A stretch of DNA of 61,128 nt. It comes from Spirochaetia bacterium UBA2205. Lineage in GTDB: Bacteria; Spirochaetota; UBA4802; UB4802. The stretch covers positions 1 through 61,128 of the forward strand of contig DCUV01000002.1 in NCBI GenBank assembly GCA_002328585.1, read 5' to 3'. Positions within the stretch are counted from its first letter, which is position 1. Each line of letters starts with the position of its first letter. Positions 16,768 through 24,906 of this stretch are shown here, piece after piece. The notes under the pieces are model-generated. The model worked only from the letters and a program-made list of their open reading frames with translations, did not search any database and was not told the origin of the DNA. The position numbers were made by a program, and so were the translations under genes.

Positions 16768-17943
16768 ATGAAACCAATTCCACTGAATGACTTTATATAC
16801 TGGGTTGGCGGTATTGACTGGGATTTGCGCAACTTTCACGGTTACCTTACACAGCGTGGTTCAACATACAATGCCTATGTAATCATGGATGAAAAGATTA
16901 CCCTTATTGATACCGTTAAATATTATCTCACTGATGAGATGCTCGAACGCATTTCATGCATTGTTGACCCTTCTAAGATTGATATTATCATATCAAACCA
17001 TGTTGAAATGGATCATTCAGGCGGGCTTCCACAACTTATGGAATTGTGCCCCAATGCTATGCTTATAACCTCCCCCAACGGTGCAAAGGGATTGGAAGCT
17101 CACTATAAAAAGAACTGGAATTATACCGTCATGAAGACGGGCGATAGCATATCGTTGGGGAAAACAAGCCTGCAATTTATCCTTGAGCAGATGGTTCACT
17201 GGCCTGACAACATGGCATGTTACATGCCGCAAACCAACATATTATTTTCCAATGATGCGTTTGGACAGCATATTGCAACATCACAGCGTTTTGATGACGA
17301 ATACCCGTTTGATATCATTATGGATGAGGCTAAAAAATACTATGCCAACATAGTACTGCCGTATGGAAAGCAAACACAGAATGTGCTTGATGCAATTGAA
17401 GGTTTACCAATTACTATGATTGCTCCCAGCCATGGAATTATATGGAAACAACACACATCTCAAATCATTGCTCATTACAAAAAGTGGGCAAATAATGAAA
17501 CAAGCAATAAAGCCATTATAGTGTATGACACCATGTGGAATTCAACAAAGCTTGTTGCCCATGCCATCAAGGATGCCTTTGAGCAACACGCCATACCGGT
17601 TAAGCTGTTTGATTTAAAGACAATCCATATTTCTGACATAATGACCGAGGTGCTGGATGCACGCTATATATGCGTTGGTTCGCCAACATTAAACAACAAC
17701 ATGCTTCCCACCGTTGCTGCGTTTTTAACCTACTGCAAAGGTCTTGCACCAAAGAATCGTGTGGGGCTTGCTTTTGGGTCGTATGGATGGGGCGGCCAGA
17801 GCGTTGCGCAGGTAGAGGACGTACTGCAGCAGATGGGCTGGAGATTAATTCCCGCTATTAAAGTTAATTATGTGCCACAAAAACAATTGCTGGTAACTAT
17901 CGCCCAGCAAGTTTTTGAAAAAATTAATGAAATTGACTTTTAA
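16768..17943 (+). CDS. fprA: Flavodiiron protein (A-type flavoprotein, O2/NO reductase)
   Basis: Reduces O2 to water or NO to N2O in the cytoplasm of anaerobes, usually with electrons from rubredoxin. The N-terminal beta-lactamase-like domain carries the di-iron ligands (NHVEMDH at about residues 77-83, then H in VHWPDN, FSNDAFGQH, and APSHGIIW). The C-terminal flavodoxin domain starts near residue 250 (AIIVYDTMWNSTKLVAHAI) and includes GSPTLNNNMLP and GSYGWGG. No extra C-terminal domain is present. The ATG at 16768 has AAGGAG upstream. It heads a run of oxygen-defence genes that includes a rubredoxin. Confidence 0.94.
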   Translation: MKPIPLNDFIYWVGGIDWDLRNFHGYLTQRGSTYNAYVIMDEKITLIDTVKYYLTDEMLERISCIVDPSKIDIIISNHVEMDHSGGLPQLMELCPNAMLITSPNGAKGLEAHYKKNWNYTVMKTGDSISLGKTSLQFILEQMVHWPDNMACYMPQTNILFSNDAFGQHIATSQRFDDEYPFDIIMDEAKKYYANIVLPYGKQTQNVLDAIEGLPITMIAPSHGIIWKQHTSQIIAHYKKWANNETSNKAIIVYDTMWNSTKLVAHAIKDAFEQHAIPVKLFDLKTIHISDIMTEVLDARYICVGSPTLNNNMLPTVAAFLTYCKGLAPKNRVGLAFGSYGWGGQSVAQVEDVLQQMGWRLIPAIKVNYVPQKQLLVTIAQQVFEKINEIDF

Positions 17944-18008
17944 CATAAAATTTTGTATTTTATAAAAGCATGCAATGAGTTCATAATACCATTATAACGG
18001 TAACCACT

Positions 18009-18413
18009 ATGGAACAATACAAACAATATTTAGAATCAAAAGGAATCTCGCCATCGTACCAGCGATTGAAGATACTGGAATATTTAGACCAGAACAGGAC
18101 GCACCCAACTGTGGATGAAATCTATTCCGCACTGCTTCCGCTTATTCCTACGCTGTCCAAAACAACGGTTTATAATACCGTTAGCCTTTTTGTACAACAG
18201 GGGCTTGCACAGATGCTGCTGCTTGATAATGTAGAAGCACGGTACGACATTACTGTTATGCCCCACGCCCATCTGACCTGTTCACGGTGTGGTAAAGTAT
18301 TTGATATTGATAGTGCACAATACGTACAATTTCCACAAACTATTGAAGGGCACACAATTGAAAGTTATCAGATAGCCATAAAGGGTATTTGTAAAAACTG
18401 TCTGGTGCATTAA
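18009..18413 (+). CDS. perR: Fur-family regulator, PerR-like
   Basis: A 134-residue metalloregulator. The N-terminal winged helix (SPSYQRLKILEYL...LSKTTVYNTVSLFVQQGL) binds DNA. The PHAHLTCSRCGKVFDID segment has the regulatory His/Asp ligands and the first CxxC; the second is CKNC near the end, completing the structural Zn site. The PHAHL form and the surrounding peroxide, superoxide and O2 genes favour PerR over iron-type Fur. It starts 65 bp after fprA and may be co-transcribed. I did not find a convincing operator in front of it. Confidence 0.85.
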   Translation: MEQYKQYLESKGISPSYQRLKILEYLDQNRTHPTVDEIYSALLPLIPTLSKTTVYNTVSLFVQQGLAQMLLLDNVEARYDITVMPHAHLTCSRCGKVFDIDSAQYVQFPQTIEGHTIESYQIAIKGICKNCLVH

Positions 18414-18733
18414 AGGTGATGGTTATTTTTACATAACAAATTTATAAAATTTTTAATGTAGTTGACAAAATATTTGTAATTGTTATAACTATGTGATAAT
18501 TATAATTTAAAGTATTTTTTATGGCGATAGCTACTGGTAAGTGTATCAATTTTTTACATTTCATTGCAGTGATGAGTAATATATGCTGTAAAGCTTCATG
18601 TAACCATTGAGCTGATTCTGTTACGGAGTGCACAGTATTAACAATGGTTTATCGTTGAGCATCACTTGATTTGATGTATGATATGATGTGAAATAGTGCT
18701 GCCCAATACTATTATTTTAAAAAGGAGCTTTTT
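18414..18733 (+). promoter_or_regulatory. 320-bp AT-rich gap with a sigma70-type promoter
   Basis: No gene is supported here. TTGACA at 18462-18467 is followed after 16 bp by TATAAC (18484-18489), and by a second AT-rich box ATTATAAT. This could start a transcript for the HMA protein, rubredoxin and cydAB. The A/T-rich palindromic sequence around the -10 could hold a PerR-type site, but no clean match was seen. Confidence 0.45.
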
Positions 18734-18931
18734 ATGTATACATTTACGGTACATGACATGATGTGTAATCATTGCATTATGCACATTACCCAATCCATAC
18801 AGGCTATTGACAAATCTTCAAAAGTACAATGCAATCTTGACTCAAAAACAGTAACAGTAGATAGTTCTCTTGATATCAATCAAATCATCAAAGCAATCAA
18901 GGATGCGGGGTATACACCTGTTGCACAATAA
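18734..18931 (+). CDS. Heavy-metal-associated (HMA) domain protein, CopZ-like
   Basis: A free-standing 65-residue ferredoxin-like HMA domain with the metal-binding motif MMCNHC at residues 10-15. It matches copper or other soft-metal chaperones in length and ends (IIKAIKDAGYTPV). AAGGAG precedes the ATG. No P-type ATPase partner is in the window. Its place between perR and rubredoxin suggests a link with redox or metal stress; the metal is not known. Confidence 0.88.
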   Translation: MYTFTVHDMMCNHCIMHITQSIQAIDKSSKVQCNLDSKTVTVDSSLDINQIIKAIKDAGYTPVAQ

Positions 18932-19018
18932 ATTGATTGTGTTTTAAATGGCGATGAGCAATTGATTTACTTTACATTATACATTTGTCATCTTACAATC
19001 TAAGGAGGAATAATCTAT

Positions 19019-19183
19019 ATGGGTAAAAAGTACGAATGCACGGTTTGCGGTTATATTTACGATCCTGAAGAAGGTGACCCCGATAACGGGATAGAAGCTG
19101 GAACTGCTTTCAAAGATTTGCCGGATGATTGGGTTTGCCCTATTTGTGGTGCCACCAAAGAGCAATTTGAACCTCTGGATTAA
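19019..19183 (+). CDS. rd: Rubredoxin
   Basis: A 54-residue Fe(Cys)4 electron carrier. The two knuckles are CTVCGY (residues 7-12) and CPICGA (residues 40-45), with the typical aromatic and acidic core YDPEEGDPDNGIEAGTAF and DLPDDWVC. AAGGAGG precedes the ATG. It most likely feeds electrons to the flavodiiron protein, superoxide reductase and rubrerythrin encoded around it. Confidence 0.96.
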   Translation: MGKKYECTVCGYIYDPEEGDPDNGIEAGTAFKDLPDDWVCPICGATKEQFEPLD

Positions 19184-19261
19184 AATAATGTAAACTGTCA
19201 GGATATGCTCAGATAAGCATATCCGTTATATTTATAAAAATATTTTTTTGGAGGTTTATGT

Positions 19262-20578
19262 ATGGATGTTGTAATGCTTTCACGTATACAATTTGGACTG
19301 GCCGCTGGTGTTCACTTTATATTTCCTTCATTAACACTGGGGCTTACCCTTTTAGTGCTTATCTATGAATATAAGTTTTACAAAACAGATGATGACATTT
19401 TTAAAACTATTAGTTCATTTTTTATTAAAATACTGGGGCTTGTGTTTGCATTAGGTGTGGCAACCGGTATTGTACTTGAATTTTCATTTGGTACAAATTG
19501 GGCTGAATATTCCCGAATGGTTGGCGATATATTTGGTGCGCCACTTGCAGCAGAAGGGATATTTGCTTTTTTCCTTGAATCAGTATTTCTGGGAGTGCTG
19601 CTTTTTGCGCGCAACAGGGTATCAAAAAAGGTTTATTTGCTTTCAGCGTTTCTGGTATTCTTTGGCTCGCATCTTTCAGGTTTATGGATTATCATTGCCA
19701 ATTCATGGATGCAAACCCCTGCTGGTTTTGCCATTGAAGGTGGCAGAGCAGTTTTAACCAACTTCTGGGCTGCTGCACTTAATCCTTCAACGCTGGTGCG
19801 GTTTGCCCATGTAATTATAGCCGGCTGGATTACCGGTTCGCTTTTTGCTGCTGGCATTGCTGCATGGTATTTAATAAAGCGATTACATACAAATGAAGCT
19901 CAAAATATCCTCAAAACTGCATTGATTATATTCTGCATCATGTCATTGGCGCAGTTTGCATCAGGCCATATCCATTCAGTGCAGGTAACAAGAATACAGC
20001 CCGAAAAGATGGCAACCTTTGAAGCACTGTGGCAAACACAACAGGGAGCACCAATGTCAATAATTGGCATCCCTGTGGAAAGCCAGAAGAAAACATATTA
20101 CGAAATTAAAATTCCAAAGCTTCTTAGTTTGCTTGCCTATTTTGATCCCAACGCTGAAGTTAAAGGAAGGGATGCGTTCCCGGATGATGAACTCCCGCCT
20201 GTGGTGCTTCCCTACTTTTCCTACCATATCATGATTGGATTGGGTTCGCTTTTTGCGCTTATAGGGATAATCAGTATTGTGTTGCTGCTTACAAAAAAAT
20301 TATTTAATGCCAGATGGTTCTGGTATGTGCTGTTTTTTGCAATCCCTTTACCAATCATTGCTAATGAGTTTGGATGGATTGCTGCTGAGGTTGGCCGCCA
20401 ACCATGGGCAGTTTATAAAGTATTAAAAACAGCAGATGCAGTATCAATAATTGTTCCCGCTTCACATGTAGCTTTTTCATTGGTTATATTCTCATTAATT
20501 TATCTGATGCTCATAGTGATGTTTATTATGATACTGACTAAAATTATCAAAAAGGGACCGCAATCAGAAATATACTAA
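19262..20578 (+). CDS. cydA: Cytochrome bd quinol oxidase subunit I
   Basis: Membrane oxidase subunit carrying the haem groups. Ligand candidates are His18 (AAGVHFIFP), His183 (VRFAHVIIAGW) and the Met in YHIMIGLGS; the conserved Glu residues are in AAEGIFAFFLE. The Q-loop between segments 6 and 7 is short and the total of 438 residues fits the short-loop group. GGAGGT precedes the ATG at 19262. cydB follows after 19 bp. It reduces O2 to water with quinol, giving O2 protection or microaerobic respiration. Confidence 0.95.
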   Translation: MDVVMLSRIQFGLAAGVHFIFPSLTLGLTLLVLIYEYKFYKTDDDIFKTISSFFIKILGLVFALGVATGIVLEFSFGTNWAEYSRMVGDIFGAPLAAEGIFAFFLESVFLGVLLFARNRVSKKVYLLSAFLVFFGSHLSGLWIIIANSWMQTPAGFAIEGGRAVLTNFWAAALNPSTLVRFAHVIIAGWITGSLFAAGIAAWYLIKRLHTNEAQNILKTALIIFCIMSLAQFASGHIHSVQVTRIQPEKMATFEALWQTQQGAPMSIIGIPVESQKKTYYEIKIPKLLSLLAYFDPNAEVKGRDAFPDDELPPVVLPYFSYHIMIGLGSLFALIGIISIVLLLTKKLFNARWFWYVLFFAIPLPIIANEFGWIAAEVGRQPWAVYKVLKTADAVSIIVPASHVAFSLVIFSLIYLMLIVMFIMILTKIIKKGPQSEIY

Positions 20579-20597
20579 TGAGTATGGAGGTTTGAAT

Positions 20598-21587
20598 ATG
20601 GATGCAAATATATTTCAGAATATATGGTTTATCATCATAGGTTTTTTGTTAATGGTTTATTCAATCCTTGACGGGTTTGATTTAGGCATTGCCAGCCTTA
20701 TGCCTGTATTGGCTAAAGACGAAAATGAACAAAAAAAGGTTATGGACTCTATCTGGCCTGTATGGGATGGTAATGAAGTATGGCTCATTACGGCTGGTGC
20801 ATCCTTATTTGCTGCTTTTCCATTTGCTTATGCAACCGTTTTCAGTGGTTTTTATTTAGCACTTATGCTGGTGCTGTTTGCTCTCATCTTTAGAGCTGTT
20901 TCAATGGAATTCTGGTACTATGATGAAAAGCGCAAGAAAATATGGGCAACTGCTTTTACTGTTGGCAGCCTTTTACCTGCGTTACTGTTTGGTGTTGCCC
21001 TTGGTAATGTTATATGTGGAATCCCTATTGATATCAACATGAACTTTACCGGGAATTTCTTTACACTATTGCGCCCTTTCCCACTTGTTATTGGTTTGTT
21101 AGGACTATCGGCTATACTTCTGCAGGGATGCACATGGGCAATACATAAAATTGAAGGTGAAGTGGCAAAACGTGCACACAGCATACTAAACAAATTACTT
21201 ATTGCTAACGCCGTTTTTTTTATTCTGGCGATAGTTCTCACTATCATTCTTCTGCCTGACATCCTTTCAAGTATTATTGGATGGATAGGTGCTATTGTTT
21301 ATTCAGTATCGATGAGCTATGTATACCTGTCAAATAAGCATAAACGACCAGTGAATGCACTGAGAGGATCATCCTTTGCATTTGTTGCACTGTGGATAAT
21401 GGCAGGCGCTGCTCTTTATCCAAATCTGGTACGAACAACATTTTCTGCCTATAATATTACGATTGTGAATGCCTCTTCAACGGTGTACACCTTAAAGATA
21501 ATGTCTATCATAGCGTTGATAGGTATGCCCATAGTTATTGCCTATACTTTTTATGTGTATAAGGTTTTTAAAGGGAAAGTGTCCTGA
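20598..21587 (+). CDS. cydB: Cytochrome bd quinol oxidase subunit II
   Basis: Partner of cydA, about 329 residues with eight or nine membrane helices. Family marks are ILDGFDLGIASL near the start and SIWPVWDGNEVWLITAG, plus FRAVSMEFWYY. The ATG at 20598 is chosen; GGAGG lies 8 bp upstream. An in-frame TTG at 20592 is the alternative. No cydX-like small gene or cydDC was found next to it. Confidence 0.95.
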   Translation: MDANIFQNIWFIIIGFLLMVYSILDGFDLGIASLMPVLAKDENEQKKVMDSIWPVWDGNEVWLITAGASLFAAFPFAYATVFSGFYLALMLVLFALIFRAVSMEFWYYDEKRKKIWATAFTVGSLLPALLFGVALGNVICGIPIDINMNFTGNFFTLLRPFPLVIGLLGLSAILLQGCTWAIHKIEGEVAKRAHSILNKLLIANAVFFILAIVLTIILLPDILSSIIGWIGAIVYSVSMSYVYLSNKHKRPVNALRGSSFAFVALWIMAGAALYPNLVRTTFSAYNITIVNASSTVYTLKIMSIIALIGMPIVIAYTFYVYKVFKGKVS

Positions 21588-21606
21588 TAGTGTATAGTTA
21601 TCATCA

Positions 21607-21652
21607 ATTACTGAATAATTACTGAATAACTACTGAATGAATGCTGAATGAA
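21607..21652. repeat. Short imperfect tandem repeat
   Basis: Between cydB and dfx the unit ATTACTGAATAA is repeated, followed by shorter ACTGAATGA-type units, four in all over 46 bp. It is too short and irregular to assign a role. Confidence 0.5.
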
Positions 21653-21708
21653 GTATCAAGGCAAGTTTGTATTTTTTCTTTAAATATTATTTTTACAAGG
21701 AGGAGTAA

Positions 21709-22086
21709 ATGGCTACAAAACAATTAGAAGTGTATAAATGCGATATTTGTGGCAATATCGTTGAGGTATTGCATGAAGGTAAAGGCGAGCTTGTATGCTG
21801 CGGACAGCCCATGAAATTGCAGGTTGAAAATACCGTTGATGCATCAAAAGAAAAACATGTGCCCGTTGCAGAAAAAACATCTGATGGTATAAAAGTTCAG
21901 GTTGGCAGTGTGGAGCATCCCATGGAGGAAAAGCACTATATTGAATGGATACAGCTTATAGCTGGAAGCAAGTCGTACCGACAGTTTTTAAAACCGGGTG
22001 AAAAGCCTGTCGCAATTTTTAAGGTTGATGCAGCATCATTTGCAGTCAGGGAATACTGCAATGTACATGGTTTGTGGAAAGCATAA
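21709..22086 (+). CDS. dfx: Desulfoferrodoxin (superoxide reductase)
   Basis: Reduces superoxide to hydrogen peroxide without making O2. It is the two-iron class: an N-terminal desulforedoxin domain (CDICG at residues 11-15, CC at 29-30) and a C-terminal catalytic domain with the His/Cys ligands in EKHVP, VEHPMEEKHYIEWI and CNVHGLW. Length 125 residues is standard. AAGGAGGAG precedes the ATG. It sits 27 bp before rubrerythrin, so peroxide made here can be removed by the next product. Confidence 0.96.
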   Translation: MATKQLEVYKCDICGNIVEVLHEGKGELVCCGQPMKLQVENTVDASKEKHVPVAEKTSDGIKVQVGSVEHPMEEKHYIEWIQLIAGSKSYRQFLKPGEKPVAIFKVDAASFAVREYCNVHGLWKA

Positions 22087-22113
22087 TCTACCATTACGGA
22101 GGACAATAAAACT

Positions 22114-22692
22114 ATGGCAAAAAGTATAAAGGGAACAAAAACCGAAAAAAATCTATTAGCTGCATTTGCAGGCGAATCGCAGGCACGCACACGCTACACT
22201 TTTTTTTCATCGGTTGCTAAAAAAGAAGGATTTGAACAGATATCCGCATTATTTTTAGAAACTGCAGAAAATGAAAAGGAGCATGCAAAACGTTTTTTTA
22301 GTTATCTTGAAGGTGGCATGGTAGAGATTCAGGCAGGCTATCCTGCTGGAGTTATTGGCACAACATTGGAAAATCTGAAAGCTGCTGCAGCAGGTGAAAA
22401 CGAAGAGCACACTAAACTTTATCCTGAATCAGCAAAGATTGCCGAAGAGGAAGGATTTCCTGAGATTGCTTTTCTTTTCAGAAAAGTTGCTGAGGTTGAA
22501 AAACACCACGAACAGCGCTACCTTGACTTAGCTAAAAATATTGAACAGGGCAAGGTATTTAAGAAAGAACAGAAAGTACAATGGAAATGCCGCAACTGCG
22601 GATATATTCATGAGGGTAACTCAGCACCGGAAAAATGCCCTACATGTCAGCATCCTCAAAGCTATTTTGAGTTGCTGTGTGATAATTATTAA
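22114..22692 (+). CDS. rbr: Rubrerythrin
   Basis: Peroxide-reducing di-iron protein. The N-terminal four-helix domain carries the Glu/His ligands (AFAGESQARTRY, ETAENEKEHAKRF, ENEEHTKLYPESA, VAEVEKHHEQRY). The C-terminal rubredoxin domain has CRNCGYIHEG and CPTCQHP. The length of 192 residues is normal. Its terminator follows directly, so it closes the oxygen-defence run. Confidence 0.96.
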   Translation: MAKSIKGTKTEKNLLAAFAGESQARTRYTFFSSVAKKEGFEQISALFLETAENEKEHAKRFFSYLEGGMVEIQAGYPAGVIGTTLENLKAAAAGENEEHTKLYPESAKIAEEEGFPEIAFLFRKVAEVEKHHEQRYLDLAKNIEQGKVFKKEQKVQWKCRNCGYIHEGNSAPEKCPTCQHPQSYFELLCDNY

Positions 22693-22725
22693 TAATTGTA
22701 GTAGTATATATACTATAGGTGATTT

Positions 22726-22757
22726 AAAATCCCCTTTATAACAAAGGGGATTTTTTA
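22726..22757 (+). terminator. Rho-independent terminator after rbr
   Basis: The arms AAAATCCCCTTT and AAAGGGGATTTT enclose a 5-nt loop and are followed by more T residues. It is placed 34 bp after the rubrerythrin stop. Confidence 0.88.
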
Positions 22758-22925
22758 TACTACGCTATATTCATTGAATAACTAACAAGGGGACAAATCA
22801 TAAAAAAATAATACTTGTATTATTTATTGAGTTCCGTCATCTATACTATAATTAATGATATATCAATAAAATATAATATTACTTAATACTTATAATTTAG
22901 CATGAAGTTTTAAAAAAATATTACC

Positions 22926-23576
22926 ATGAAAAGAGTTGAAAAGAATAAACAAATTAGAACAAAAATAATAGAAGCTGCCCGAACTTTGTTTATTCAACAG
23001 AGTTATTCAAATACCACTATACGTCAAATACTAAAAAAAACCGGTATTACAACAGGAAGTTTATATCATTTTTTCAAAAATAAAGAGAGCATTCTCAGGC
23101 AGATTACAGAAGATTACCTGATAGATACTGATAAAATTATACGATCATTTATGAAGGAATATGACCCCATGGTTCACTATATACTTATAATTTATATCCA
23201 ACTAAAATTAATTGACAGTAATCCAAATCTTGCAGATATATGGCAACATACCTATAGCCTGTGGAGTATTACTGAAATGGTATGTACTAAAAGTGCCAAA
23301 TGGAATAAAATGATGTTTGGAAAATATAACCAAAGCTTAAGCGATGATGATTGGTATGCACGATCCATGGCAATTAATAGCTTAATTCACTATATAACCA
23401 TTGAAAAAATAAACAGAGGCGAAATACCAATCAAGAATCGTGTACATCTTTTAATGTACCTTGTCTCATCACTGTTCAACACTCCTTTCAACCAGATAGA
23501 ATCAGCTATTGCAAAGGCTGAAAAGATTATAAGTAAAAATAGCCTGCAATTATATGGCGTTAATATTAAATTATAA
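22926..23576 (+). CDS. TetR-family regulator (first of two)
   Basis: The N-terminal helix-turn-helix is clear (AARTLFIQQSYSNTTIRQILKKTGITTGSLYHFFKNKESIL); the C-terminal ligand domain is not assignable. At 216 residues it is of normal length. It lies next to fatty-acid activation and oxidation genes, and the TAGAACNNGTTCTA palindromes at 26888 and 31204 are its best candidate operators. No such site is seen in front of the gene itself, so autoregulation by the same motif is not supported. Confidence 0.85.
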   Translation: MKRVEKNKQIRTKIIEAARTLFIQQSYSNTTIRQILKKTGITTGSLYHFFKNKESILRQITEDYLIDTDKIIRSFMKEYDPMVHYILIIYIQLKLIDSNPNLADIWQHTYSLWSITEMVCTKSAKWNKMMFGKYNQSLSDDDWYARSMAINSLIHYITIEKINRGEIPIKNRVHLLMYLVSSLFNTPFNQIESAIAKAEKIISKNSLQLYGVNIKL

Positions 23577-23741
23577 AAACAAAGTAAGTATAGTTTCTAT
23601 ATATGAGGCACAGTGATACAATAATATTCCTTTTGCTTATTCTTGATCATAACGTGTAGTTGCAATATTTCTTCTTTAAATAAATATGATATCTAAGATT
23701 GGCGTGCATTTTATTTTATACTTCAAACTGGTATTTGCTAT

Positions 23742-23786
23742 TTATTCCATAGTAGTCAATTAATTTACTTGACCACTATGGAATAA
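23742..23786. terminator. Bidirectional hairpin between convergent genes
   Basis: The arms TTATTCCATAGTAGTCAA and TTGACCACTATGGAATAA pair at 17 of 18 positions with a short AT loop. It lies between the stops of the TetR gene and the convergent membrane-protein gene. There is no strong T-run, so termination is inferred from place and stem strength. The rest of the 232-bp gap holds no gene. Confidence 0.6.
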
Positions 23787-23808
23787 TATCTAATAAAACG
23801 TATAAAAT

Positions 23809-24807
23809 TTAATCATTCATCTTAATCTTTTTGATAGTCCATCCAAGAGCCATGCGAGCCCCTAAATACACAGCTATAATCACACACACTATCTTTGAAA
23901 TCATTGCCACTACTATGGAAATGTTATCAATCCCGGATAACTTGAAAAAGAAGCTATAACACAATCCAAAACATAATCCCATAATGATCATTATCAAAAA
24001 AAACAAAAATCCATTAATGGGTTTATCTTTTTTTTGATGAACGTTAATGATACCTAAATAAAATCCTGAAATTGTATAAGAAATTGCAGCAAGAAAAGTA
24101 AAATTACACACAAACATAAATGTAATCGATAAATCTAATGCTACTGCATTGACAGGCACCATATTATTTATTTGTGGGAACAATTGAGTTAATTTCATTG
24201 CTTCATGATGAAATCCTCTATTACCTAAAGCATAATTTATTATTGATTGAAAAACAATATTAGGCAATACATAGGTCCCCCAGAAGTATCCAGTAGCTGA
24301 TGAATTTTTTAATTTAGATTTCCCATTAACAAAACTTATAATATCTTTCTCTATATATCGTTTTGTTAATAAATAATGTGGTACTATATAAAGCATTGAT
24401 AATGCGATAGTAACAACAGCATTGGGTTTCCATTTAAAACCGTAAATTATAGCACCAGCAATAAGAGTGCAAACTATTGCAACTGTAGCAGACAGGGGAA
24501 TTGTTCTTATCCATGGATTAACAAGAATAGAGGAAGATACGTTAGAAGATATATCAGAAAGTTGTACTTTCCCTTCAACAAACTCTTTTCTCACATTAAA
24601 TAGTATACCAGCAGGCTGAAAGGTTATAAATGCTAAATATACCGTCATAATAAATCCAAAAGTAGTAAACAAAGAGTACTCTTTACCCATTACGTTAAAT
24701 ACCAAAATGCCACCCACGATAATAAGTAAAGAAATAACAACAAATGATGCTATTACCTGTATTATAAAAGTTTGCTTAATACTAAACCTTTTAGATGTAG
24801 TAGACAT
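23809..24807 (-). CDS. Polytopic membrane protein of unknown function
   Basis: I do not recognise a family. About eight hydrophobic segments are visible, in two groups separated near residue 110-125; loops are short and basic. There are no ATP-binding, transporter or enzyme motifs that I can name. The ATG is preceded by AGGAGG. It is 99 bp downstream of the acyl-CoA synthetase and on the same strand, so it is probably co-transcribed with it, and a role in uptake or membrane handling of fatty acids is possible but unproven. Confidence 0.65.
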   Translation of the reverse strand: MSTTSKRFSIKQTFIIQVIASFVVISLLIIVGGILVFNVMGKEYSLFTTFGFIMTVYLAFITFQPAGILFNVRKEFVEGKVQLSDISSNVSSSILVNPWIRTIPLSATVAIVCTLIAGAIIYGFKWKPNAVVTIALSMLYIVPHYLLTKRYIEKDIISFVNGKSKLKNSSATGYFWGTYVLPNIVFQSIINYALGNRGFHHEAMKLTQLFPQINNMVPVNAVALDLSITFMFVCNFTFLAAISYTISGFYLGIINVHQKKDKPINGFLFFLIMIIMGLCFGLCYSFFFKLSGIDNISIVVAMISKIVCVIIAVYLGARMALGWTIKKIKMND

Positions 24808-24906
24808 AAAACCTCCTATTATTTTATTTATATTTAACAGCTAAAATTAATCACATATCTATTCAAATAACACCATATGATTTCCTTAATTGATGCAGAA
24901 CATCAA

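Noticed and set aside
18462..18520. A PerR box in the gap before the HMA gene
   Set aside because: The A/T-rich sequence resembles TTATAAT half-sites, but no full palindrome was found, and such strings are common in this base composition.
21607..21652. Tandem ACTGAATAA-like units as iterons or a CRISPR seed
   Set aside because: Only four irregular units, no spacers and no replication or cas genes nearby.
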